Shown here: in pieces, positions 51,601-61,573 of the stretch | Layout of the letters: each line of letters starts with the position of its first letter | How positions within the stretch are numbered: position 1 is the stretch's first letter | Origin: Lineus longissimus | Taxonomy: Eukaryota > Nemertea > Pilidiophora > Heteronemertea > Lineidae | Direction of reading: 5' to 3' | Assembly (NCBI RefSeq): GCF_910592395.1 | Contig: NC_088310.1 | Coordinates: 23,267,491-23,331,490, forward strand | Length of the DNA stretch: 64,000 nt | Translations under genes and position numbers: made by a program | The notes under the pieces: generated by a model | Told to the model about the DNA's origin: nothing | The model's database searches: none | Seen by the model: only the letters and a program-made list of their open reading frames with translations

Positions 51601-54600
51601 TGAAAACATTTCAGATGAGACAGGAGTCGATGTTGTGGATGGCAAAAATGTGGAGGATGTGAAAGAGTCTATAGACAATGATGTTGATGATGATGATGAC
51701 CTTGATCATTTGCCTGATTTATATGTAGAATCTATGCCAATGGAACCAAAAAGTAAACACAGCAGTCCTAAGGGATCAGAAAAGACTGAGGATGCTGGTA
51801 ACCGTAATGTAAACACTTTGACGGATGATTCGGGATTTGTTACAACGCCTTTTAGCTCGTCGGATGATGAGTCAAATGGTGTGAAGAAAGCAGACGATAT
51901 TTCATTGAAAGAAACCATGTGTGTAGATGAGCCTATGGATTTGCTCCCCAACATTGTTCATCAAGGTTGTGGTGATGCAGAATCATCGCAGGTCATACAA
52001 AAATCTTCGAAAACTATGAGCAGTTTCATTCAGAAGAAAAGTGACATGGACAATAACGAAGATGAGGTCCTGAGTAAGGATTTGGAATTTGATGTACTTG
52101 ATGGCGGACCAAGTAGTGCTAAAAAGATTCGTCCCACGCTTGACTTACTTGCCAACTTAGACTTGCCTTCGCTCAACCCCAAGTTGGACAATGGAGGTGG
52201 TGACTTTATTGATTTGGATATGGAAGAGGATAGCGTACCAGTGACTGGGGTTCAAGGTCTGATGTCCCGGTTCATCCAGCACACTAAGAAAATCAGTCCA
52301 AAAGGTCCTAAGAAGATTGAGGTCAGGTATGTTCATGTAACCTTGGTGATTTCTTTCAGAGAAGACATTTCATTCTCGCTGAATTGTCCTTGTCTTGCCT
52401 TGCCATGTTGACTTCAGGTTTATACATGTATGTAAACTGTCCCGGAAAGGCTCTAATATAAAATGATGGCTCAAGTGTTTCACAGACGTATGTAGCTTTC
52501 TTGACAAGGAATTCTTCTGTCGCAACATTCTGCTCACATATTTGATTGTTTGATTTTAGAAATTCCCCTCTTGTTGGCAGAATCTTGTAATTAAAACCTT
52601 CTTTTTGTGTCTTATAGTTTTGTTCACAAAGATCTTGACGAATCTGAGAAAGAAGTGCTGAAGCTCGGGAAGATTTCATACGAATTGGAAGCAGAGCAAT
52701 CCATCGACCCCAAACTGTTGGTGCCAGGTAAGAACTTTAGGTCTAGATCAAATATGCTCAAACTCTGGTGTGTTATGATGATACATGCAGGCCTTGTTAT
52801 GTATTTTTCTTGGCCCATGAAAAAGCGCTGAATACTGAACAGCCATCTATCCTGAAAAGTGAAGTCAGTTTGAAAATTAACTTACTGAAAAAGAGTAGGA
52901 CAAACATTTACGACCCCCCTTTTTCTGTTTCTCTCATTCTCAGGAAAAGGGTTAATCAAGAATTCTCAGTTCGGCAAAAAAGTGTGCCAATGTATGGGTT
53001 TCTTTCATAAAATGTTGAATTTTTTTCATTCAATTTGCTTTGTTTGATTTCTTAAGGTGCCAAGCTTCAGTTTCTGAAAGAGAAGCTACGGGGAGGCATG
53101 AAGGCTAAAAGAGAAGAGGCAAGATTGAAAAAGCTTGAGGCGTATGCATTCGATAATGAAGAGGGATTTGTTGGTGAGGAGGAGGATGAGGCAGAACTGA
53201 CGGACCAGACAGACACAGATGTTGAAGAAGAACCTGATGAAGAAGAGGAGATGGAAGAAGAAGTTGAAGAGGAGGATGAAAAAGAAAAGGAGGTTAGACT
53301 TAGTTAATTTCCTGAAGAGCATTGTAAGATCGTCTGCTCGGTCATTGGTTGGACACCTTGCTGAATCATCGTGTGGTTTCCTTACTGGTTGAATTCAAAC
53401 TCAAACAAGCCCTTTGTACATACATGTACGTTCATGAACATTACCCTCACATTTTTAAGATGTACATGTACATGTATGCGCACTTTCTTACTCTGTCACT
53501 CACTTCAGGCCTTGCCCTATGCTGATGACGAAGCTGAAGATGATGATGACTTTGCTGATGAGGACACCATGCATCTGCAACTGAACAGCTCGGATTCAGA
53601 ACATACAGATGATGAGAATGAGAACCTGGAGAATGGGCGGAAAGGTTTTCTGAAAAGTGCGAAGGAGAAAACGCAGAGACAAGATAGCAGAACAGGTGAA
53701 GAAGGTGAGTCGATTATTTCATTTTTTGGACAGAAGTTGTGAGTATGTACATTGTAGTAAGTATGGTCTTGCCTTTAGTAGCAACCCTGGCAAATGGCTG
53801 GGGGTCAATTGCAGCTGAGCACAATGCGATTTGAAAAACACATAAATATTGGGTTATTTTGAGTTCTTCATTCTTCTCTAATCTATGCTGGATTGTAGTA
53901 TGAATGAAATTCTCCCTGAGAAAAAGTTTCAATTCTTTTCAGATAACTTGCTGAAGACACCTACTCTTGGGGGATCAGATTCTGTGTCGTCAGATACTCT
54001 GAAGGACAACTTTCTCATACCATCAGCCAAGAGAAACCGGATTCCTTCAGACCGCTCAACCCAAGACATGTTTACACCATTCTCCAAGGTGTCCAATACC
54101 AGCAATAGCACTGATAGCACTGGCAAATCAAAGGTAAGTACATATAGGTGACAGCATTTGCTTCTTAAGCTGCGTATCCACAGACTGCGTATAGTATCCA
54201 TAGCTTGCAGTTTTCCCTTGTCTATCATCACACATACAATGAATCTTTGTTAGCTTATTGGGCGTTGCGATCAGGCAGTACCAGTACCGCCATGTGGACT
54301 TTTCCTCTTGTGCATGGCAAATGTGCCCGTCTTACAAGAACGGTTTATTTAGATGTAAAAAATGTGACGAATGTGGGATTTGGTGCTCTAACAATTGTTT
54401 AACATGTAATGTAAGAAGACTGAAAGAAGTCAGGTGTGTCTACATGTGCCTTGCCATCTTGACGTCATCCTCTGCTTTTATGTCGGGTCAATCTTGAAAT
54501 AAAAGACATGAAAGAGGTCAAGTCTTCAACTTGCTCAGGAAGCATGGCTTGGTTAAAGTACTGCATAGTAGCTCTAATGGATGGGGTGGCAGATATTTTA

Positions 54601-57600
54601 CTATTTCCTGATGAAGTTGCTCATACAATGTCAAATGTTTCCAGGGTTTCTGCAGTAATAAGTCATCTGGCCTGACACTTCCAATCGAAGATACTCAAGA
54701 TTTGTACCAAAGTGATATGTCCAACTCGATGTGTGGCAACGCAAAGCAAGAAACTCCAAAGAACTCATCTTTCCATTACGATGAGTCTCAGATGTTTGAT
54801 GAGAATGGGTACGAAGATTATTTATGAACTCTTCTATTTCTGCATTGGATGTTAGCCGTCTCAATTCGATGTCAAAGTAAAAAACTTGGCAGGCCGAGAA
54901 AGTTCATCCAGCGATCTTCACTGTTTGGTTTCTAGCTCTGCCAATACTGGGCACATCTGTAGTATATTTCATATTAATCCTTAACATAATTTTGGCCAAG
55001 CCAAACCAGCGCTGAGTCACTTGGTCGTGCACAAGTAGCATCAATTTACATTGGAAAAGTCACTTTTGAATGAAAAGCCATTTTTATCGTTGATTCAGGT
55101 TCCTGAAAGTGAACAAATCTACGGGCAAGAAGTACATCAAGCGGCAGCTCCATCTTGGGGACGATGATGACAAGGACAAGGAAGACGACATGGGGGAATT
55201 GCTGGGACTGTGTTCTGGGAAATTTCCTGGCGCAGCTGTTGATCAGTACCAAGACGATATGAATGAGTTACTGGGACTTTGCTCCGGTAGATTTCCAAGT
55301 GGTAAGAAGAGGGACTGTCTGTGGCCAGCCTGAGGGTATCCGCCATTTCATCATCTCAACAGAAATAAGAATTTTATGTTAAACCGTTCACATCAATTCT
55401 AAGATCAGGTTTACTATTGGCATGTTTCTCAATTATCACATGTATTCACTATCATATTTCTCTCTTAAAACTGACTCAACCTTTATATTCCAGCAACCCA
55501 GGCTACAGAAACTACTCAGAAGAAAAAGTTGACCATGAAAGGATTGTTCCCGCAGGAACCTACCTCAACACAAGCAAATATGGATGAGCTCATGGGCCTG
55601 TGCTCTGGAAAATTCCAAAGTGACTCCATGCCTTTGGCAAAAAATCTTCCAATGTCAAGTCAGTTTGGCAACACGCAAAGCAATGTTGATGAACTTCTTG
55701 GCCTGTGCTCCGGAAAGTTCTCACTCGGCAATTCGCAGTTTGCCAAAAAGTTACCAATGTCAAGTGATATTGGCAACACCCAAAGTAATGAAGATGAACT
55801 TATGGGACTGTGTTCTGGCAAATTCCCAAACAGCAATACACAGTCGGAGAGCAATAAGCGACGGGGATCGTTTAGTCAGTTTGGGAACACTCAGAGCAAC
55901 ATGGATGAACTTGTGGGTCTTTGTTCAGGAAAGTTTCCAAGTAGTAATGCACAGTCGACGAAGACAAAGCTGTCTTTGCTGAGTGATGACGACAGCGATG
56001 ACGGTGATGACCTGCAACTTCAGGTGCTGTCTGGTGATGAGGATGACGACGAAGAGGAGGTTAATGGGAGAAAAAAGGTGAGAAGTGTGTCTTCGTCACG
56101 ATTTTCTATTTCATAGCATTATGAACAATTAATCACAAGCTCAAGGGAATGGATAAGACTGTTTTAGGACTCTGTTTATTCTACATGTAAATTCCTTTAA
56201 TCACTCACACAAGATTCACCACTGTATTCAGCTTGTTGGGTTGCTGGATGAACGTGATAAAGTAAGGTAGTGTGGCATGGCCCTGATGTTTGCTTCTACA
56301 TTATATTTTAGCATGCTGCTACTTTGGATAGCGATGAGGAGGTTGACAATGATCGGGATGAAGAAGATAATGAAGCGGACGGTGATGATAATGATGAAGA
56401 AGAGGTTGAGGAAGAGCAACACTTCAGTTTTAAGGGTTTTACAAAGCAAGGGTGAGTTACGCGGGATTCAGAATATATAAGGGTTAACACGATTTAGTGC
56501 CTTACTCAAGACTGTTCAAGGTTAATCGATGACTGTATATGTATCTACGTAGGCAGGCAGAGACCACACTCGGGTGATACATATAGATACACGTGGTGGA
56601 CGCGATTCCTTCACGACTGTTTAACTCACCAAGACAAACACCAATTGGCATCCAACCATAGTGGCACTCATCAAATGGTCACAAGATCAAATGCAGAAAA
56701 AGTAGGCTCGTTTTTACCTAGTATATGCACTGGGGAGTTGGGCTCAGAGATATCTGGTTCCTTGAAACCTGCATTAGTGCTGTACATTGTACATCTAGTG
56801 CTCTATCACAGTGCTTTCTATGCTTTCTATAACAAACCTTTGTTTTGATTTCTGTAGGAAAATTCGGAAAGAGTTCATGGAAGGTGAGGCCGAGTTATCA
56901 GGGTCCGAGTATGACAGTGATGAGAATCTCGATCTGGATGAGAAAGATGACATCATGGAGGTCGAGGAAGGAGACAAGGATGACGTTGGTACAGAGGAGG
57001 ATCTCCGAGACCAAGTGGGGCGTGTTCATCTGTAAGTGGATCTTCAATGAAATACTTCTCGTTCTACATAGTGCAGGCCTTGTTTTGGCAACAATTTGAG
57101 AACTTTATGCCCCAGTGAATAGTGGGACTTTCTGCCTCGACAGAACAGCGTCAGTCTTCATACAAGTATATTTTCCTAATAGGATATTACTGCTTGCCTT
57201 GTATTTTGCTCCACCACAGGAAGGCAATTAACCAGCTTTTTCACTTCATCTGTTGGTTAGGAAATTACATGTATGCATGATCCCTTTGATTTCTGTTATG
57301 AATGAAATTGAACCTTGTCTTTTGAGGAAATCTGTCATCGATGAAGATAAGAAAGAACTGCGGATGTTCCAGGAAATGTACCTACCCGATGGAGACTTGC
57401 ACACAGAAGGCGAGGGAAGACAACGGAAATTTAGATGGAAAAATGTTGGTAAGTTTTCATGGTAGTTGTAGTACAGGGTGAGACAGACATTTATTCGGAC
57501 AAGGCTCAATCATTGAGGACGCGGATTGATTGAGGCAGTGTGAATCTCACAAGTGTTTCTTTCCCTTCAGATGACGACACCCAACAAGATATGTTTGATG

Positions 57601-59041
57601 ATAACTCGGATAATGAACAGAATGCAGATGATGATGCTGAGCATGAGTCCAAGTGGAGGATGGAACGATTTGCTCGTGAGAGATGGTTGGAGGAACAGAA
57701 GGTAAACACAAACTTGTCCATTTGGAGATTAGCTGCGTTGAGGGTGCACATCGTTATCATTCCATATTCACACATGGTCCAAGAGCCAAGTCTTTTGGTG
57801 ATTTCGTGCTTAATGGATGAAAAATGCTGCTTCAGTCTAGTCGATATTCGAGGTTTACACTATGAGACAGTTACATTTTCATGTCTTGTTTGATATGGCC
57901 AGGTCGACAAATAAGTCTGGGTGGTTAACATCATTGTCGAAAGAAGAATTGTCATGTCCTAATTTCCTGCATCTTGATTCCAGGCAAATACTGAGGTAGA
58001 AAACCAGGAAGGAGACAGTCAACTTATGAAATTTGGTAACGTTGTGTTGAAGAAAATGAATGGGGGTCTTGCCATGGAGAAGTTAAAACCAGCCTCGCAG
58101 CCAACTGAAAACAAAGCTCCTTCAACTCCCAAGTCGCTCTTTAGAATGAAGGTATGTCCTGCTACCAATATAAATTCTATAAATCTACATGTATGATCAC
58201 TCTGAAAAAATCTGTTAGTGCGATATAGTTTTGTAATAAATGAATAAGACAATATCCAAGCCTTCTTTTCTCAGCAACGCCGGGGTTCCTTCCTAACAAG
58301 AAGTAAAGAAACACTAGCTGTCATAGCAGAGAGGACCAAGCCTGTATCGAATCCAGTGGCACCAGTCAATTCCAGGGGCTTCGTATTCTCTGCAATTTCT
58401 CCAGAGAAGAAGAAAAACATGGTAAGTGCTTCATGTGGTTGATCATTCCTTGAAAATCTTCCGGCAAGTTGTCACTGCACTGGTTTACCTCCTTCATGGT
58501 AAAACAATGACGATCCTCAGGACAAAACTATGTTCAAGAAGTTATGTCGTGAGCGGAGGGAGGAGCTCTGGTCATCCGAAACCTGTGCATTCTCTGCAAT
58601 TTCTCCAGAGAAGAAGAAAAACATGGTAAGTGCTTCATGTGGTTGATCATTCCTTGAAAATCTTCCGGCAAGTTGTCACTGCACTGGTTTACCTCCTTCA
58701 TGGTAAAACAATGACGATCCTCAGGACAAAACTATGTTCAAGAAGTTATGTCGTGAGCGGAGGGAGGAGCTCTGGTCATCCGAAACCTGTGCAAGGATCA
58801 GCTTAATGGCCAAATAAAACCGATGACAACATTGGTCACGAGAACAGGACTGTCCACATTAGATTCAGAATGAAGCAGAAGACGAGCAAGAATCTGTTAT
58901 TTTAATGCATCTTTCTTTACCTTTCAGCCTGTGAAAAGGGCCAACAGTGTCAACGAGAACCAGCCATCCTCAAAGCGACCAAAACTGGAACGCAGCAATA
59001 CATTCTCGGGGAACAGCATCTTCAAACTCATGGATCATTAG
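48622..59041 (+). CDS. CLSPN: Claspin, replication-checkpoint mediator
   Basis: Twenty exons: 48622-48675, 49374-50015, 50353-50511, 50737-50830, 51166-51286, 51508-52326, 52618-52727, 53057-53292, 53509-53704, 53943-54133, 54645-54808, 55099-55301, 55494-56077, 56312-56451, 56858-57031, 57327-57448, 57571-57701, 57984-58151, 58275-58421, 58928-59041. All phases agree; 1522 aa (human about 1340). Claspin links ATR to Chk1 at stalled forks and helps fork speed. Diagnostic blocks: ESQRMTRE/VKLPYH (about 310-325), [12 protein letters not shown] plus long acidic runs (about 667-745), DENGFLKV (about 926-933), six LCSG[K/R]F Chk1-binding-type motifs (serines about 968, 991, 1034, 1069, 1104, 1141), [22 protein letters not shown] and [10 protein letters not shown] (about 1296-1336), and a C-terminal RRGSFL...SIFKLMD. 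The N-terminal 600 residues are rich in acidic SD/DD tracts. The tiny exon 1 (18 codons) is the least certain part. Confidence 0.93.
54258..54440 (+). other. Cysteine-rich coding-like patch in claspin intron 10
   Basis: In the intron between claspin exons 10 and 11 an open frame contains [14 protein letters not shown] followed by [16 protein letters not shown]. Spaced CxxC pairs like this resemble a zinc ribbon; the CKKC...C...C spacing recalls the cysteine-rich C-terminus of PiggyBac transposases. No long upstream frame is present, so it would be a relic. Low confidence. Confidence 0.25.
55190..55936 (+). repeat. Amplified Chk1-binding motif array in claspin exons 12-13
   Basis: Six copies of a [D/E]EL[L/M/V]GLCSG[K/R]F-type motif. 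The first two lie in exon 12, 23 residues apart. The last four lie in exon 13, spaced 35-43 residues and mostly preceded by GNTQSN, so the exon-13 copies are tandem duplicates of a unit of about 105 bp. Vertebrate claspins carry two or three such motifs. Confidence 0.9.
58385..58792 (+). repeat. 204-bp tandem duplication over claspin exon 19 end and donor
   Basis: 58385-58588 and 58589-58792 are near-identical, head to tail. The unit contains the last 37 bp of exon 19, its GTAAGT donor and about 165 bp of the following intron. The second donor (58626) is intact, but no acceptor precedes the copied exon piece. Reading from exon 19 past the first donor meets a stop codon within seven codons. 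Confidence 0.9.
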
Positions 59042-59062
59042 AGCTACATACTGGTATCTTGG

Positions 59063-59068
59063 AATAAA
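59063..59068 (+). terminator. AATAAA polyadenylation signal of claspin
   Basis: AATAAA only about 22 bp after the claspin stop, so a very short 3' UTR is possible. Longer 3' ends would run into the foldback repeat at 59181. Confidence 0.5.
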
Positions 59069-59180
59069 AAAAGCTAGAAAATCATTATACATTAACATGA
59101 ACTGGAGTCATTGGACATTACATAAATGTAGAACGTTTCACTTACATGTAATCATTATATGCTTTCCACTGATACTTGTA

Positions 59181-59379
59181 AATTGTGACTCGCTCTACCA
59201 AAACTAGGTGCTTGTCGCATCTGAACTTGACAGGTTGATATGGACTTGTTGTTCATTTCCCTATTGTAGACCTTTTGTGAAATGGTCAATAGGGAATAGG
59301 GAAATGAACAACAAGTCCGTATCAACCTGTCAAGTTCAGATGCGACAAGCGCCTAGTTTTGGTAGAGCGGGTCACAATT
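59181..59379. repeat. Long foldback (hairpin) element
   Basis: An 86-nt left arm (59181-59266) and a 93-nt right arm (59287-59379) are reverse complements with few mismatches; the right arm carries a 7-nt duplication (AGGGAAT). The loop is 20 nt. If transcribed it would form a long double-stranded stem. Confidence 0.9.
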
Positions 59380-59386
59380 GGCCTAC

Positions 59387-59568
59387 ATGGCACATACATG
59401 CCATGCATTTTGATACTACATGTATGCACTAGATGCTACCAGGAGGAGTATGGCACATATGCCATGCATTTTGATACTACATGTATGCAATAGATGCTGC
59501 CAGGAGGAGTATGGCACATATGCCATGCATTTTGATACTACATGTATGCACTAGATGCTACCAGGAGT
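59387..59568. repeat. 61-bp tandem repeat, three copies
   Basis: Copies starting at 59387, 59450 and 59511 share ATGGCACATA..TGCCATGCAT, then TTTGATACTACATGTATGCA and AGATGCT.CCAGGAG. The first copy is 2 bp longer. Confidence 0.9.
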
Positions 59569-59616
59569 CAACCCCCAACTTGAGATGGGGGTTACCCCAA
59601 CTTGAGTTGGGGGTTG
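59569..59616. repeat. Imperfect hairpin of AACCCCCAACT type
   Basis: CAACCCCCAACT (59569-59580) pairs with AGTTGGGGGTTG (59605-59616). The middle also holds a partly complementary GGGGGTTACCCC. It directly follows the 61-bp repeats. Confidence 0.7.
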
Positions 59617-60216
59617 CGACATAAGCTTTATAGACTTTATTTTAATGCGTAGTACACATGTATTTCTAGCAACTACTCCAGAACTTACAACTGGGAAAAA
59701 CACAAAAAATATTGAGCTTTTGATATTAGCAATACTGAGGGAAGTACCGGTATTTGTTTTATTTCAATCTGTAAGTACATAGTGGCTTGTAAATATAATT
59801 ATAATATAATTGAAATAAAATTGATTGAATTGAATATAATCTTATCTCCAATTGGTATATTGAAACATGATTAGAGAGGGTACATGTATATAGTGGCATG
59901 GTTACAGTGTATCACAGTCATGACAGTTTTACATGCTTTTACATGTATTCTAACAAGGCACGTATGTACCGGTAATTGTAGAAATATGGAGTTCAGTTAA
60001 GCAAAGACAGAATATTAGTACATGTACATGTACGTGTACAACAAATGGTATATGGTTTAGGATTTTCACATTGAATTTTGTAACACGTGTTCTTGATACT
60101 TGTAGGTGTAGTTATCAGTGGTCCACAGTTGGATAAACACGTATCAAACTTAAGAATTCGGACAGTTTGATGTCGAGGCCATAAATCTCCAAATGGTTTG
60201 ATCTAACCTATACCTA
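59617..60216. other. Intergenic DNA between convergent claspin and LRR genes
   Basis: AT-rich with several ACATGTACATGTA words (near 60018-60030). A minus-strand AATAAA at 59636-59641 could end the LRR transcript. No gene seen. Confidence 0.5.
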
Positions 60217-61044
60217 TTAACATAGGTGCTGGTCAAAATAGGCTCGAGTTGAAAAGAATTTCTTGCACCTGGAACATTTTCCAACATTCACATTCTTCGT
60301 GTAGCCTTCATCAGCATCATTGATGAAATTTTTCATCCGTGTTGGAATCACTTCCAAATTGACGTAATCTACTCGATGTTGGATAATTGTCTCCATACAT
60401 AGGTGTATAAGGGAGTCGACATCACTCTCCGTCCAAAGATTATTCCTGCAACTCCTCGCTGCGAGTTGTTCAAAAATATGTTTAACACTTTTCCCTACCA
60501 AGTTTTGGATGTCAGGATGAAGTTTTGGAAGGCCAGCCATCTCCAGAGTTTCTAGATTTTCCAATTGTAATATTGAATCTGGTATGCCTCGAATGTTTTC
60601 ATTACCGGAAATATTCAGGCTGCGGAGTTTCTTTTGGTATGTTATCACCATAGGAAATCTCCTAAACATATTGTTAGAAATATCCAGTAATAATAAGTCC
60701 TTCAAGTACACAAGAGACCAAGGTAGTTCTGTCAATGCATTATCACTAAGAATCAAAGTAACAACATTTTTGAAGTAGCCGATGTCAACTGGAAGACACA
60801 AGAGTGTGAATCGATGCTGTATCTGAATCATCTCGACTTCTTGCGGATTGGGGTGAGATTTCAAGATAATAGAGATCGTTGTGCATGGTTCATCTGGAGG
60901 GAGGTCGTCGAGATTCAGGACGTTTGTGGGATCTTTGAGATGGATTTGGGTGGCTTTGCAAAATACTTGATGTTCTCTTCTCCCCTGTACTTTGGACCTC
61001 ACCCAGTCTCTGAATGCCCTGAATTTCAGTACAATGTTGTCCAT
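60217..61044 (-). CDS. Leucine-rich-repeat protein with C-terminal C2HC zinc-binding-like motif
   Basis: A single 275-aa frame. Residues 1-80 lack repeats and include a basic stretch (RSKVQGRREHQ). Residues about 84-170 form roughly four short LRRs of the intracellular type (LPVDIGYFKNVVTLILSDN, LTELPWSLVYLKDLLLLDISNN, and so on). After the LRRs comes EQLAARSCRN (192-201), matching the ELAAR-type segment that follows the LRRs in LRRC58/LRR1-like proteins, and the protein ends in CSRC...HLC (C257, C260, H273, C275), a likely zinc site. LRR1 is a Cullin-2 substrate adaptor; whether this relative acts in ubiquitination is unknown. No signal peptide. The start at 61044 is the only upstream Met in frame, but an untranslated or short 5' exon is possible. 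Confidence 0.75.
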   Translation of the reverse strand: MDNIVLKFRAFRDWVRSKVQGRREHQVFCKATQIHLKDPTNVLNLDDLPPDEPCTTISIILKSHPNPQEVEMIQIQHRFTLLCLPVDIGYFKNVVTLILSDNALTELPWSLVYLKDLLLLDISNNMFRRFPMVITYQKKLRSLNISGNENIRGIPDSILQLENLETLEMAGLPKLHPDIQNLVGKSVKHIFEQLAARSCRNNLWTESDVDSLIHLCMETIIQHRVDYVNLEVIPTRMKNFINDADEGYTKNVNVGKCSRCKKFFSTRAYFDQHLC

Positions 61045-61573
61045 TTCTCTGCATGAAATAGAGACAGGATTAGAAATTACTGGAAAGAAGTATAAAAGTG
61101 TTGAAAGTAAACTCAGTTAGATGGTTAGCTGTAGTCAGTAGTGTAGAGACTATAATGGTTGCAGTACATTGTCTTTGTGATATGCCCATTGCCTAAGCAC
61201 CACCATCCCCGTTATATCCTCCAGCGAGTCGGTCTGGCACTGTAGGCCTATGTCATGATGTGCTTAACATTTACAGTCACTTGTCAATGATGTCATCATA
61301 ATTATTCTATTTCCGGACATCAAATTCATATGCTGTTCACAGCTTTGTCCATAGATGTCTCTAGTGACATTTTTGGTAAGCTAGTTCCTCATCCAACTCG
61401 ATAACATTTTAATTTTTTCACGGATCTAAAATATCCGATTATTGAAAATTTCGGTCAGAAATACTGTTATATAATAGTATGTTGGTTAAGAACACAGATG
61501 ATGCCCCAAATATGAGGATAAATATTTTTTTGTAAAGAAAGTGCCAATCGTCGGCTACACGTGCTTCAGGAAA
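61045..61573. promoter_or_regulatory. Shared 529-bp region between divergent start codons
   Basis: The LRR gene (minus) and the orphan gene (plus) start from opposite ends of this stretch, a typical bidirectional promoter layout. I see no TATA box, CpG cluster or clear factor site inside. Confidence 0.4.

Noticed and set aside
58589-58625. Second copy of the claspin exon 19 end as a real extra exon
   Set aside because: No AG acceptor or polypyrimidine tract precedes it; it is a by-product of the tandem duplication.
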